DNA of 64,000 nt from Chloroflexi bacterium 54-19 (lineage in GTDB: Bacteria > Chloroflexota > Chloroflexia > Chloroheliales > Chloroheliaceae). Numbering within the stretch: the stretch's first letter is position 1; each line of letters opens with the position of its first letter. A program made the position numbers and the translations under genes. Shown piece by piece: positions 7,929 through 17,012 of this stretch. The stretch covers positions 124,001 through 188,000 of the forward strand of contig MKTJ01000017.1 in NCBI GenBank assembly GCA_001898225.1. Direction: 5' to 3'. Below the pieces are notes generated by a model, which saw only the letters and a program-made list of their open reading frames with translations, made no database searches and was not told the origin of the DNA.

Positions 7929-9290
7929 ATGGCTAACTCCGAAACCAAATTCCTACTCCAGGAAAAAGACATGCCGACCGCCTGGTACAATATCCAGGCC
8001 GATTTACCCCAACCCCTCCCACCGGTTTTACACCCTGGGACCAAACAGCCAATCGGCCCTGCCGACCTGGCCCCGCTTTTCCCGATGGAGCTAATCAAAC
8101 AAGAGGTCAGCACCGAACGCTATATCGACATCCCCGAAGAAGTCCAGGCCATTTACAAACTCTGGCGGCCTTCGCCGCTCTACCGGGCGACCCGCCTGGA
8201 AAAATTGCTCGATACCCCGGCCAAAATTTTTTACAAATACGAGGGGGTCAGCCCCGCCGGTAGCCACAAACCTAACACCAGCGTCCCCCAGGCCTATTAC
8301 AATAAACAGGAAGGGGTCAAACGCCTGACCACCGAAACGGGCGCCGGTCAATGGGGCACCGCCCTGGCGATGGCCTGCAACTTCTTTGGGCTGGAATGCC
8401 TGGTCTATATGGTAAAAATCAGTTACGAGCAGAAACCCTACCGCCGCTCGCTCATGCAGGTGTACGGCGCGCAAGTCCTGGCAAGCCCAACCGATACGAC
8501 CCATTTTGGCCGCCAGGTGCTGGCCGAACATCCCGATTCGCCGGGCAGTCTCGGTATCGCCATCAGCGAGGCCGTGGAAGACGCCGCCCAGCGCGGAGAT
8601 ACCAAGTACGCTCTCGGTAGCGTCCTCAACCACGTGCTGATGCACCAGACCATTATCGGCCAGGAAGCCAAAAAACAAATGGAGATGGCCGGGGAATATC
8701 CCGATATAGTGATTGCCTGTACGGGTGGCGGGAGCAACTTTGCCGGGTTGACTTTCCCCTTTATCAAAGACAAAATCGAGGGTAAAGACGTCCGCGTTAT
8801 TGCCGTAGAGCCTGCCGCCTGTCCCTCCCTGACCAAAGGCGTCTACGCCTACGACTTTGGCGATACCGGCCAGCTAACACCCCTGGTTAAGATGCACACC
8901 CTCGGCCACGACTTCGTGCCGGAAGGCATCCACGCGGGCGGTTTGCGCTATCACGGTATGGCCCCGCTGGTCAGCCATCTCTACGAACTGGGAATGATGG
9001 AAGCCCGCGCCTATCCCCAAAACCCGGTCTTCGAGGCCGCCGTTACCTTCACCCGCACCCAGGGGTTATTGCCCGCCCCCGAACCGAGCCACGCCATCAA
9101 AGCCGCCATGGACGAAGCTATCCGCTGCCGCGAGTCAGGTGAAGCCAAAACCATCCTGTTCAACCTGTGCGGACACGGTCATTTCGACCTGTCGGCCTAC
9201 GACCGGTACCTGAGCGGCAACCTGCAAGATTTCGAGTTACCCCAGGCGGAAGTCGATTCAGCCCTGAGTCGCCTACCGGCCATGGCCTGA
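7929..9290 (+). CDS. trpB: TrpB2-type tryptophan synthase beta chain
   Basis: PLP enzyme that joins indole and serine to give tryptophan, or a close relative with another substrate. The 453-residue length and the long N-terminal part are typical of the TrpB2 branch. Lys114 in AGSHKPNTS is the Schiff-base lysine, [10 protein letters not shown] near residue 265 is the phosphate-binding loop, and EPSHAIKAA carries the conserved C-terminal motif. An AAAAGGAGG site precedes the ATG. It stands alone with its own terminator. No trpA or other tryptophan gene is nearby, which suits the view that TrpB2 enzymes can act as stand-alone indole-salvage enzymes. Confidence 0.93.
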   Translation: MANSETKFLLQEKDMPTAWYNIQADLPQPLPPVLHPGTKQPIGPADLAPLFPMELIKQEVSTERYIDIPEEVQAIYKLWRPSPLYRATRLEKLLDTPAKIFYKYEGVSPAGSHKPNTSVPQAYYNKQEGVKRLTTETGAGQWGTALAMACNFFGLECLVYMVKISYEQKPYRRSLMQVYGAQVLASPTDTTHFGRQVLAEHPDSPGSLGIAISEAVEDAAQRGDTKYALGSVLNHVLMHQTIIGQEAKKQMEMAGEYPDIVIACTGGGSNFAGLTFPFIKDKIEGKDVRVIAVEPAACPSLTKGVYAYDFGDTGQLTPLVKMHTLGHDFVPEGIHAGGLRYHGMAPLVSHLYELGMMEARAYPQNPVFEAAVTFTRTQGLLPAPEPSHAIKAAMDEAIRCRESGEAKTILFNLCGHGHFDLSAYDRYLSGNLQDFELPQAEVDSALSRLPAMA

Positions 9291-9307
9291 TAACCAATTT
9301 TTACCGG

Positions 9308-9364
9308 GGCTCCCCGCCTACTTTAAACCGGAAACGGTCTGAGTAAGCAGGGAGTCTTTATTTT
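9308..9364 (+). terminator. Intrinsic terminator after trpB
   Basis: GGCTCCCCGCCTACT (9308-9322) pairs with AGTAAGCAGGGAGTC (9342-9356), with G-T wobbles and one bulge. A T-rich tail TTTATTTT follows. Confidence 0.75.
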
Positions 9365-9472
9365 GCGTGAAATGTGATTATCTTAATAGGAATCGGCCTT
9401 AAAGATTACTATAATAAAATTACCTACCAAACGTAAAATCAAAATTTGGATTTCTGAAAGGAAAAATCTATC

Positions 9473-9685
9473 ATGGAAAAGAATGAACTAAACAATGAGA
9501 AGGAACCCACCACCTCTCAGCCCGAAATGCTTCAGAGCGAGTCCCAGGACGGCGAACTGACCGACGAAGAACTTGATACCGTAGACGGGGGCTTGCTGCC
9601 TGCCGTGAAAAATGCCACCGTTGGCCCCGTAGTTGCCTCCAAACCCGCCCAGGCTGGCATCATCGCAGTCCTGATTGGCTTATAA
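9473..9685 (+). CDS. Double-glycine leader peptide (candidate bacteriocin or RiPP precursor)
   Basis: A 70-residue peptide. Residues 1-40 are a hydrophilic, acidic leader ending in ELTDEELDTVDGG, which matches the double-glycine consensus cut by C39-type peptidase/ABC exporters. The predicted core (41-70) is 30 residues, hydrophobic, Ala/Val/Gly/Pro-rich and free of Cys. It has only one Ser and one Thr, so lanthionine rings are unlikely. A GAAAGGA ribosome site lies 9-10 nt upstream, a possible -10 TATAAT is at 9410-9415, and a strong terminator follows. No C39 peptidase, modification enzyme or immunity gene is adjacent, so the processing machinery would have to be elsewhere. Confidence 0.7.
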   Translation: MEKNELNNEKEPTTSQPEMLQSESQDGELTDEELDTVDGGLLPAVKNATVGPVVASKPAQAGIIAVLIGL

Positions 9686-9704
9686 AGTTTACTGGCCTCG
9701 TAAC

Positions 9705-9743
9705 AAAAGCCCTCAACCTTTGATAAAGAATTGAGGGCTTTTT
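9705..9743. terminator. Bidirectional terminator between leader peptide and APCDD1-like gene
   Basis: AAAAGCCCTCAA (9705-9716) pairs perfectly with TTGAGGGCTTTT (9731-9742). T runs are present on both strands, serving two convergent genes. Confidence 0.93.
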
Positions 9744-9762
9744 GCATGTTAGTGAAAACCTG

Positions 9763-10332
9763 TTAGCGCCGGACCAGCGGGACTTGCAGGTTAGTCGGCC
9801 TGTTTTCGGGTTTATCAAAGGCCCGGCCATCCACGTTTTTGCTGCCGTTAAAAAAGAGGTTGTCGTAAACATAAATAAGGTCGTAATCAATGTAGGTCTC
9901 GCCCTCGACCAGGCTGAACAGGGGAAAACCTTTGCCCAGCAAGTCCTGGGTTACGCCCACTTCCCAGGTATTGACCCCGGCAGCGGGAAACCGGTTCGCC
10001 ACCGCTACAAAACCGGGGTGGAGCGGGGTTACCCGGTAAGCCTCGTCCGCCACATAATCGACACTGTAAGCGCCTTCGGCGATAGGGTGCGGACCCTGCC
10101 AGGCGTTATGACCTTCGATTTCAATCTTTACCAGGGGTACTTTGCCATAAGGGTCGGCGTAGTTTGTGACGATACAGGCAAATCTATCATCGGGGGAATA
10201 CTCAAATACGCGGGAGCAGTAGAAGGGAAGGATGTCCCCGGCAGGGGATTTATTGGAACTGGGGCGCAATTCGGTAGTAAGGCTGACCCATTGGCCGCCG
10301 TACATAAATTGTTTGATTTCTTCGGGTGTCAT
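9763..10332 (-). CDS. APCDD1-like domain protein
   Basis: A 189-residue protein with no clear signal peptide. Its layout strongly recalls the APCDD1 domain of animal Wnt-inhibitor proteins. It opens with GGQWVSLTTELRP (human form, from memory, GEWVSQRCEVRP). The middle has NYADPYGKVPLVKIEIEG and TPLHPGF, and near the end W-x-VG-x2-QD is followed by LFFNG, a DRP/DKPENR-like step and the PLV ending. The Cys residues of the animal domain are missing, which suits a cytoplasmic protein without disulphides. A GGGAG site precedes the start. Its function in bacteria is unknown, and a ligand- or lipid-binding role would be a guess. Confidence 0.72.
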   Translation of the reverse strand: MTPEEIKQFMYGGQWVSLTTELRPSSNKSPAGDILPFYCSRVFEYSPDDRFACIVTNYADPYGKVPLVKIEIEGHNAWQGPHPIAEGAYSVDYVADEAYRVTPLHPGFVAVANRFPAAGVNTWEVGVTQDLLGKGFPLFSLVEGETYIDYDLIYVYDNLFFNGSKNVDGRAFDKPENRPTNLQVPLVRR

Positions 10333-10487
10333 ATTTTCTCCCTGGTCTTAAACCTTTTATCGCTTCTCATAAATTGGTGGTTTTTTTATGCAGGCCGGTT
10401 AACAACTCGGCTTGAAAAAAAGCACAACAAGTTAGACTCGGTCAAAAAGCATTTGTGACCGCGAAACACCCTTACTTTAAAACTAAT

Positions 10488-11893
10488 TTAACCTTTGACT
10501 CCCTGGATAGCAAAACTCCGGTAGGCGAGGGGCACATCGGGTGGATTTGAGCCGGAAAGGGATGGGTAGTAGGCTATTTTTATCGTATAGGTAGCATCGG
10601 GAGATTGGGGTTCGCTGGCGATTAGCGAACCGTTAACCAGAAAAGAAATTCTGTCGCCCGTACCGAAGACTTCCACCAGGTTCAGGTCGGAAGCCTGGGT
10701 GTTAACCAGCTTCAAAGTACCGTTATCTAGCCGGGTAGGGGAAGAAATCCCGCCGCCCCGGACCTGGTAGATGCTGTAACTGTCGCTTACATTGATGGAA
10801 AATAAAAAGCCTTCCCCCGCCGAGGAAGTTACCAGGAAGCCATATTCCCAGGAACCCCTGGAACCGTCAAAAGGGTTAACGGTTAAGGCGCGGGCATAGA
10901 AAGTTTTCAGGTTCGCGGTAGACTGCTGGCTGTAGGTCCAGGTTTTATTGGTGAAAGGGATTTGCCCGTCAGAAGACCGTTGTACTTCCGGCAAGCCTTC
11001 AGCAAAATTTTTGAGTTTGGTTTCGGGCGCTGCGGCACGGGTAGCGGAAATCTGGGTGCGGTAAGCTATCCCGGTCTGCGTGACCTGGCCCTGGACCACG
11101 GTTTCCCGGCTGCTCTGCACCAGGTACCCGAAAAAGACCAGCAGGACGCTTACCACCACCAGGCTGGCCACCAGGAGATTAACCCCCGGGTTGGAGGGTC
11201 TTTTAAGGTCTGCCAGGCCAGGCGGTTTCCGGCCCGAAGACTCGGTTTCGGCGGCCCCTGGAACAATACCTCGGATGGCCCTACCGCTGCCGTCATGCTC
11301 AAAGAGACCGGGGCAATATTGCCGGATTAAGCTGCCGAGCCTGTCGTTTTCCCAATCCTTCGAAAAAATGCTCAAAGGAATCTGGCCGCCAACGGACAGG
11401 TATAGAGGGGAGTCGGGATTATTAACCAAAAAGTGAGAGGGTTTTCTCTGGCCCGTTTTTGCGGCTTTGCCTTTGTAAACGGCTTCCCTTCGCACGTAAA
11501 AACCTTCTATTTTTAACAGGCCATCAGGGGCAGGACCACAGGCAACAATATCGTCCCAGCCAGCATTATTACATAACGATTGTCTCTTTTGTAAGAGATA
11601 CCGCCCGGTCCAACGGCCAGGAGTTGCCCGCACATGGTCCGGTAAAGATTGAAACTGACCAACCAGATTAAGGCCGTAAATATAAGAATCAGGACCAGGG
11701 CGGTAAACGCTTCACCCTCATAGCCGTCATAGAAAAGTGAGGCGTTAATTGGGGTGGTCCGAGCGTAATTGAGATAGGCAACCGGGAAGGCAAAGGCTAT
11801 CAGCACGGATAAGATAATACCTGCCCATTTCTGGACACCCTTTACCGGGAACAAGGTCACTTCTCTGGCAGCAAAGTCTTTTTCAGAGAGCAT
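10488..11893 (-). pseudogene. Membrane protein gene interrupted by a 1-nt frameshift
   Basis: Two overlapping minus-strand frames read as one gene. The first (11893 down to 11513, 126 residues) has two membrane helices and then GPGGISYKRDNRYVIMLAG. The second continues in the -1 frame with GWDDIVACGPAPDGLLKIEG and runs to 10488. Text such as a GISY-type strand leading to W-D-D-I is what one continuous domain would look like, and the ATG at 11633 of the second frame has no convincing ribosome site. The break lies near 11553-11570. The rest has a low-complexity linker, one further membrane helix and a beta-rich, LamG/DUF1080-like C-terminal domain. It may be a real mutation, a sequencing error or programmed shifting; there is no obvious slippery heptamer. 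Confidence 0.68.
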
Positions 11894-12120
11894 TCTAATT
11901 TAACACCTCACGTTCAGGTTTGAATTTACACGAGTTCATATATCAAAAAGTAAACCGTGAATAGAAGGTGGTTTTGAGGTGTTTCAACCGACCGAGGTTT
12001 TAACAAATAATTTGGGGGTAGAATTGTTATTCCAGGCAAAACTCAGACGGTTCGAAAGTGAACATCTGAGTTATGTCAAGTATCAGAGAGGGTTTTTAAT
12101 TGAAGGTGAGTCCAAAACGC

Positions 12121-12618
12121 CTAACCAATCCGGGTATTGGGTTCTTCTTCCGTGGCGCGGTCGAAATCGGTCCAGCGGCCCTTACCCGAACTATAGATAA
12201 CTTTCATACCGGGCGGCAGTTGTTTTTGAGTGGTTTCGAGGCGGGTCACTTTTTCCGGCTCTTTCTCCCGGTTCAAACCGTTCCGGTCCCCTATTTCCCG
12301 GAAATATGTTTTTATAGAATTAGGGATATGTAGACTAAAACCCGTGAACAGTACCAGGCAGGAAACCAGCCCGACCACCAGGCTTTCAAGGACTAACAAG
12401 ACCAGCACCCCCAGGTAATCGGTTAAAGGCGTCCTGATACTGACGGTAAAGAGCCAGACCACCAGGCCGAACAAACCACAAACACCGAGATGCACCAGGA
12501 CCGCTATCCACCGGGAAGGGCCTGTTAAAGCCCGTAGGTTCCGCCGTCCCGGAAAGCGGGCCAGGGTCAGGGCGGCCACCAGGGCGCATACGAGCAACAA
12601 TGATAAGATTGGAGTCAT
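12121..12618 (-). CDS. Hypothetical membrane protein
   Basis: A 165-residue protein with three or four hydrophobic segments (about residues 2-20, 36-58, 68-95) and a charged cytoplasmic-looking tail from residue 105. A GAGAG site precedes the ATG. It is not recognised as a known family. It lies upstream of and in the same direction as the frameshifted membrane gene, with a 227-nt gap (11894-12120) in which I see nothing else, so a shared unit is possible but not shown. Confidence 0.55.
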   Translation of the reverse strand: MTPILSLLLVCALVAALTLARFPGRRNLRALTGPSRWIAVLVHLGVCGLFGLVVWLFTVSIRTPLTDYLGVLVLLVLESLVVGLVSCLVLFTGFSLHIPNSIKTYFREIGDRNGLNREKEPEKVTRLETTQKQLPPGMKVIYSSGKGRWTDFDRATEEEPNTRIG

Positions 12619-12792
12619 ACTTCTCTCTCACATAAATAATGCTAAATGATAGTTCAAAACAGGTTTACCCGGGCAAACCAACCAAACAGGTGGTGGATAT
12701 AACTGGATAAAACCGAATTTGAAACATAAAAACAAAGGTGAGTCTATAGCTCACCTGTCCGCGCATAAGTATCTAAAAAGGTATCTGGAAAA

Positions 12793-13659
12793 TTAGAAAA
12801 AAGAGCCCTGGGTAGGATTATCGTCCGATTTGGGGCGGTTGGCGTAGGTGGGACCAAGCCCCATATTTTCGTCGTGGCGAAGTTTCATACCGTTCAGGCG
12901 GTACCGCAGGGCGGTCTGGGTAACCCCCAACTCCTGGGCCATCGCCTCGACATCCCCGGCGTGCTTTTTATTAAGTGAACGTACCAGGTCGGAGGGCATC
13001 AGCAAGCCACGCGCGAAAATATTGGCCTCCCATTCGGTCCGGTCGGCTGCTTCTTTAGAGCGCAACGCTTTGGCAAGCTGGGATTGTGTTTCCGGCTTTT
13101 GCAAAGCCTGGCGGCTCACCCGGCCCATCACTTTAGGCGGGGTTGCCGGTTGTTCCAGAGAATTCTCGCTGGTATCATCTTCAGAAGCGCTGGCCGTCAC
13201 GTTGGCTTCCGAACAACGGAAAAAACGAGCCGCAGGAGTAACGGCCCGTTCGAGGGTAACGCCCGGCTCAGGGCCGGGAAATTCAAGGGCATCAAAAAGA
13301 GTAGGCTGCTGGGATAAATTTACTGCCGGGATATAATGCAAAAAGTAGTGACCCAGTTCGTGGGCAATACTGAAATTCTGCCGTCCTTCGGGGTCGTTTT
13401 CTTCGTAAAGAAGTTCGCCGCGTTCCATATCGAGCAACCCGGCCATCTCTTTACCATTGTGGGACAGACCATCAACAGCGCGCAAGCTCAGTTCGGTAAT
13501 GGTCAGGGCAATGTATTCAGCCGGGATGGGCGGCATTTCGGGCACACTCAAGCCAGCCGCTTGCAGACAACGCTGAAATTCAGCTACCTTTTTCAGCGCC
13601 AAATCTTCAATTTGTCCCAGGCTGGGTCGCCCGCTCCACTTACCGCCGCGTCGCACCAT
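12793..13659 (-). CDS. ImmA/IrrE-family metallo-endopeptidase
   Basis: Zinc peptidase of the family that cuts XRE-type repressors (ImmA cuts ImmR; IrrE/PprI cuts DdrO). The active-site motif is AHELGHYFLH with His100, Glu101 and His104, and the third-ligand region EWEANIFARGLLMP is typical. A short C-terminal helix-turn-helix-like segment (AQELGVTQTALRYRLNGM) follows. I chose the ATG at 13659, not the one at 13695, because AAGGAG lies just upstream; this gives 288 residues. It is the last gene of a three-gene set with a sigma factor and a possible XRE-fold protein, which would be the natural substrate. Confidence 0.9.
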   Translation of the reverse strand: MVRRGGKWSGRPSLGQIEDLALKKVAEFQRCLQAAGLSVPEMPPIPAEYIALTITELSLRAVDGLSHNGKEMAGLLDMERGELLYEENDPEGRQNFSIAHELGHYFLHYIPAVNLSQQPTLFDALEFPGPEPGVTLERAVTPAARFFRCSEANVTASASEDDTSENSLEQPATPPKVMGRVSRQALQKPETQSQLAKALRSKEAADRTEWEANIFARGLLMPSDLVRSLNKKHAGDVEAMAQELGVTQTALRYRLNGMKLRHDENMGLGPTYANRPKSDDNPTQGSFF

Positions 13660-13759
13660 GCAACTTGTCTCCTTGCTAAACCTTACCGCCACCACCGGAT
13701 AAATCGGGGCCTGCTTTTCCGTCCGACATATCTATTATACGTCAAACCGGGGCGGCAGG

Positions 13760-14434
13760 TTACTCTTTTTCGGTATTTTCCGGCTGCTCAGTTGGCTGTT
13801 CAGGTTTTTCGGACTGTTCCAGGTGTTCGGCCAATTCCGCTTCGCTCAGACCCTGGCGGCGCGCTTCTTCCTCGCGGGCGAAGACCATGCTGCCCGAACT
13901 ACCGAACGAAGGCAGCGTCAGCGATTTGCCCAGACCCTTGAGCCAGCGCAACATGCGCGGGAAGGCGCTATCCTTAACCCCGTACTGCCGGGCCAGGTTG
14001 GCGTAATCGTTCAACTGGTAGCCGCGCAACTCGTCCATCGAGGTCCGGTCAGCTTTAATCGCTTCCAGGGTCGATTTCGAAAGACCCGACTCGGTAATAG
14101 CTGAAGCCTCGTTCTGGTCCAACGCCTGGGAGACATAGTGGCCGAGACTGGCTGTATTTTCCTGGGCTACCACCGCCGGGCTGAACGAACGCTGTTTGAA
14201 GCGCATCCAGGCGCTATCCACATCCGAAGAGCGGGGTTTTAAGCGGCCCGGCAAACCCAGTAAAGACTCTACCTGCGGGTCAAGGCTGGCAGAATTGGCG
14301 ATCACCTTGCCGGAACCTTCCGGGCCGTTCAGACGCTCAAAATAGACGGCCAGGGCTTCTTGAAATTCGGGGGTTACTCCCAGGTTATCGTCGGACGAGG
14401 TTGATGCCACCTCTTTGTTAAATTTATCCTGCAT
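13760..14434 (-). CDS. Putative regulatory protein with an XRE-like helix-turn-helix core
   Basis: A 224-residue soluble protein. Residues 95-160 can be read as an XRE-type five-helix domain: LGHYVSQAL, EASAITESG, a turn, LSKSTLEAIKAD as the recognition helix, then NDYANLARQYGV. The N-terminal 90 residues are acidic and linker-like, and the tail after 195 is rich in Glu, Pro and Gln. An AAAGGAG site precedes the ATG. It sits between the sigma-factor gene (110 nt upstream) and the ImmA/IrrE peptidase gene (100 nt downstream). That suggests it is either the cleavable repressor or an anti-sigma partner. The domain call is my reading and is uncertain. Confidence 0.6.
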   Translation of the reverse strand: MQDKFNKEVASTSSDDNLGVTPEFQEALAVYFERLNGPEGSGKVIANSASLDPQVESLLGLPGRLKPRSSDVDSAWMRFKQRSFSPAVVAQENTASLGHYVSQALDQNEASAITESGLSKSTLEAIKADRTSMDELRGYQLNDYANLARQYGVKDSAFPRMLRWLKGLGKSLTLPSFGSSGSMVFAREEEARRQGLSEAELAEHLEQSEKPEQPTEQPENTEKE

Positions 14435-14543
14435 TTTGCTGCTACTCCTTTCAGACTCTACGGCCCGCCACCGGGCGGACCCGACTACCGGATTTGGAAC
14501 CCTTGTTACTGCTTTGCCACCAAAACCGGTTAGCCCGCCAGAC

Positions 14544-15329
14544 CTACAGTAACCAATCGCTGGAATTGCCTGGCATCCGTTTTTGCAGCCACTTTATACC
14601 TCTTGCCGTGTTGTGCTTGACCTGGTCAATCGTCAGGTCAAGTTCTTCACTAACTTCTTTGATTCGCATTCCCATCAGCCACTGGCAGACCAGCGGAGCG
14701 CGATACTGGGAAGGCATTTCCTCGATTAATTTGTGCAGAACTCTTATCAGTTCGCGCCGGGCGGCGGCTTCCACCACGTCGGCGTCCGGGTCGTCCAGCA
14801 AATGAATCAGTTCGAGGTCATCGCTATCGCTGTTTGCTGCCGGGGCATTCAGGGAGAGAACCGTCGCCCCCTTGACCTTGGGACCACCAACACTTTCGGT
14901 ATCGGTGCTGGTCAACCCGGCCCGCATCAGCTTTTTACCCTGAAATAACTTTTCCAGCAAGGTTGCGTATTCCCGTTCGAACGAGTGGCGGACCAGACCG
15001 CGCAGGTTCGTGATAACTTCCTTGCCGTTCAACCGTTCCAGGACGGTTGACATGGCTTCCGCCGCCAGGTCTTCGGCGTAAACCGCCCCCAGCCTGCTGG
15101 TCGCCAGGTTCGAAACATAAGGCCAATAACGCCTAAAAATCGGTTCAAAGGCCAGCGAGGCTTCTTCACTGTGCGGGCCATGTTGGCCGGAAGCCAGGCG
15201 GTACGCTTCTACCAGTTGGACATCCGGCACCTGATTGTCTATCCGCATCCTTAGTCTCCACAAAGGCACTTCTTCCGCATCGGTAGTCATTCCAACAGGC
15301 TCAATCGTTCTCGGTTTCGTATCAAACAC
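14544..15329 (-). CDS. RNA polymerase sigma-70 family (ECF-like) factor
   Basis: A 261-residue alternative sigma factor. Residues 45-110 resemble region 2 (FEPIFRRYWPYVSNLATSRL, then AEDLAAEAMSTVLERL). Residues 195-252 resemble region 4 (EEMPSQYRAPLVCQWLMGM, then IKEVSEELDLTIDQVKHNTA). The linker of about 85 residues between them is longer than in most ECF factors. The start is a GTG at 15329 preceded by GGGAGGAAG at good spacing. It is the first gene of the sigma / XRE-like / ImmA-IrrE unit, so its activity is probably released by proteolysis or partner binding. The target promoters are unknown. Confidence 0.85.
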   Translation of the reverse strand: MFDTKPRTIEPVGMTTDAEEVPLWRLRMRIDNQVPDVQLVEAYRLASGQHGPHSEEASLAFEPIFRRYWPYVSNLATSRLGAVYAEDLAAEAMSTVLERLNGKEVITNLRGLVRHSFEREYATLLEKLFQGKKLMRAGLTSTDTESVGGPKVKGATVLSLNAPAANSDSDDLELIHLLDDPDADVVEAAARRELIRVLHKLIEEMPSQYRAPLVCQWLMGMRIKEVSEELDLTIDQVKHNTARGIKWLQKRMPGNSSDWLL

Positions 15330-15626
15330 AATACTTCCTCCCTGCGTTCCGGCTAAAATTCAAGTTACGGCTCACTTTATTTCGTTTGACTTACCGCGCC
15401 TGTCTTATGTATCAAACAACCTAAAAAAAAGTGCCACTCCTTTTCACAAATTTTAAAAATTCGTTTTCCTACCCGGCTAATTCTAGCATACCCGCGCCAG
15501 TTGATATTAAAATTAACAAAAATAGCCCATTCCCGGCAAAGAAACAGAATTGATTGTGAGGCCCAGGAGGTCTATAATTAATAGCCTTAGAGAAATATTC
15601 GGGTAACTGCTTAAAAGGGATTTTCG

Positions 15627-15854
15627 ATGAACGCGGGAGAGTTGGAGACCGAAAAGAAGGTCGAGCCGGTCAAACCAAAAAAGACTATCTGCATGGATTG
15701 CGGCACACCGCTTGAGGACGAGTTTGTACCGATTTACGACTGGTACAGCCGGGGAGAGCCTCAAATTATCGGGCGGTTATGCCTGGATTGCTATAACAGC
15801 GCCTGTAGCCACTGTCACGGCATGGGTTGCCTGGGCGAATGTGCCTACGATTAG
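15627..15854 (+). CDS. Small zinc-ribbon-like protein
   Basis: A 75-residue protein with a Lys/Glu-rich N-terminus followed by three Cys clusters: CMDCG near residue 22, CLDC near 52, and CSHCHGMGCLGEC at 60-72. Their spacing suggests one or two bound zinc ions. An AAAGGGA site lies upstream of the ATG. It lies divergent from the sigma-factor gene and convergent with parB. The family is not recognised; a DNA- or protein-binding accessory role is possible. Confidence 0.65.
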   Translation: MNAGELETEKKVEPVKPKKTICMDCGTPLEDEFVPIYDWYSRGEPQIIGRLCLDCYNSACSHCHGMGCLGECAYD

Positions 15855-15918
15855 CCTTCTTACCCTGGAACAACCCATCGCAACACCGGCAAAATAAACC
15901 AGGGCCCTCGTATAGCCG

Positions 15919-15942
15919 GAATTGTTTTCGCGAAAACAATTC
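15919..15942. promoter_or_regulatory. parS-like palindrome downstream of parB
   Basis: A perfect 24-bp palindrome centred on TTTTCGCGAAAA, flanked by AATTG/CAATT arms. The core resembles the general parS site TGTTTCACGTGAAACA in its TGTTT/AAACA ends. The same 22-bp core recurs at 18326-18347, so two identical sites bracket the parAB operon. It is the likely ParB loading site. Confidence 0.8.
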
Positions 15943-15970
15943 TTCCAGGCAATGAGGAGTTCCCCTGCGG

Positions 15971-17008
15971 CTAGAACCTGGAAACCCTGCCCCTGGTGGC
16001 GGGGTGTTTCTTTAGAAGCTCTTTGACCAGGGCTTCTATTTTTTTGAGTTGTTCGCTCTCCGCCACGCTCATTGATTGGCGTTGCTCGACGTTATCCTGG
16101 AACTGTTGCAGACCCCGCCAGACCGTCGCCAGTTTGCTTAACGCCACCCGCTCCAGGGTCTTCGCGTCAACTTCTTCTCCCCCACCTCCTTCCCCTTTTT
16201 CCAGGCTCGCTTTCTTTTCGGAAGCAGCCTTTTTAGCAGACGTGGGAATGGTGTCCTGCTCTAAAGCAGGCGAAGCCGGGGCCCTTTCCGGTCCGGCCAG
16301 GTAGGAGGGCAGGTCGTCGGCGGTTAACTTCCCGCTTTTGAGAAGCTCGATAGCCTCCTGGCGCCGGGCCGGGTCGGTAACTTTTATCAGGGTCGAGACA
16401 GCCCGCAGGCTATCCGGTTTCTCGGCCACCAGTTGTTGAATATCCTGGGGGGCGCGGGCCACCCGCAACCGGTTTTCGACATAGCCCCGGTTTTTACCGA
16501 TTTCACGGGCGATTTGCTCGTGAGTATATTCCATTTCTTCGGCCATCAGTAAAAAAATCCGGCCTTCTTCCAGGGGCGTTAAATCCTCACGCTGGATATT
16601 TTCGGTGATGGCAAGCCCGGCCATTTCTTCCTCGGAAAGTTCCTTTACCACCACCGGCAACAGCGTTAAACCAGCCTGGCGGGAGGCTTCCCGGCGGCGG
16701 TGTCCGGCGGTAAGCTGGTAATGGCCCGGCACCTGGGGATGGGGACGGGCTACCAGTACCCCCTGGAACCCCTGCGCCTTTATAACCTGAGCCAACTCTT
16801 TTAGATTCGACTCGTCCGCTTTCAAGCGGGGCTGGTAAGGGTTATCCTGCAAAAAATCTATCTCTACCAGGACAGCCTGTTCGATATCATTTTTATGTAA
16901 AGCCAGTAAGTTCGAAAGGACCGACCGTTTCGGGGTGGAAACAACGCTAATGGGTTCTTTTTCCCCGCTCATAAAGTCGAGGTTAAGAGGTTTTTGTTTT
17001 CTCGCCAC
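15971..17008 (-). CDS. parB: ParB chromosome/plasmid partition protein
   Basis: CTP-dependent DNA clamp that loads at parS and spreads along DNA. The 345-residue protein has the N-terminal ParB/Srx fold with TAGHRRREA near residue 101 and ENIQREDLTPLEEG near 140. The central helix-turn-helix follows (YTHEQIAREIGKNRGYVENR), then a charged low-complexity linker and a C-terminal dimerisation region. The start is a GTG at 17008 with GGGAG upstream, 4 nt after the parA stop, so the two genes are translated together. The specific site should be the palindrome at 15919 and 18326. Confidence 0.95.
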   Translation of the reverse strand: MARKQKPLNLDFMSGEKEPISVVSTPKRSVLSNLLALHKNDIEQAVLVEIDFLQDNPYQPRLKADESNLKELAQVIKAQGFQGVLVARPHPQVPGHYQLTAGHRRREASRQAGLTLLPVVVKELSEEEMAGLAITENIQREDLTPLEEGRIFLLMAEEMEYTHEQIAREIGKNRGYVENRLRVARAPQDIQQLVAEKPDSLRAVSTLIKVTDPARRQEAIELLKSGKLTADDLPSYLAGPERAPASPALEQDTIPTSAKKAASEKKASLEKGEGGGGEEVDAKTLERVALSKLATVWRGLQQFQDNVEQRQSMSVAESEQLKKIEALVKELLKKHPATRGRVSRF

Positions 17009-17012
17009 AGCC

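Noticed and set aside
11633-11633. Independent start codon for the 381-residue frame
   Set aside because: The first 25 residues would be read through the opposite frame of the preceding gene, no ribosome site is seen, and a frameshift explains the arrangement better.
11979-12200. 73-residue frame on the plus strand
   Set aside because: It overlaps the membrane gene on the other strand and lacks a ribosome site and recognisable features.
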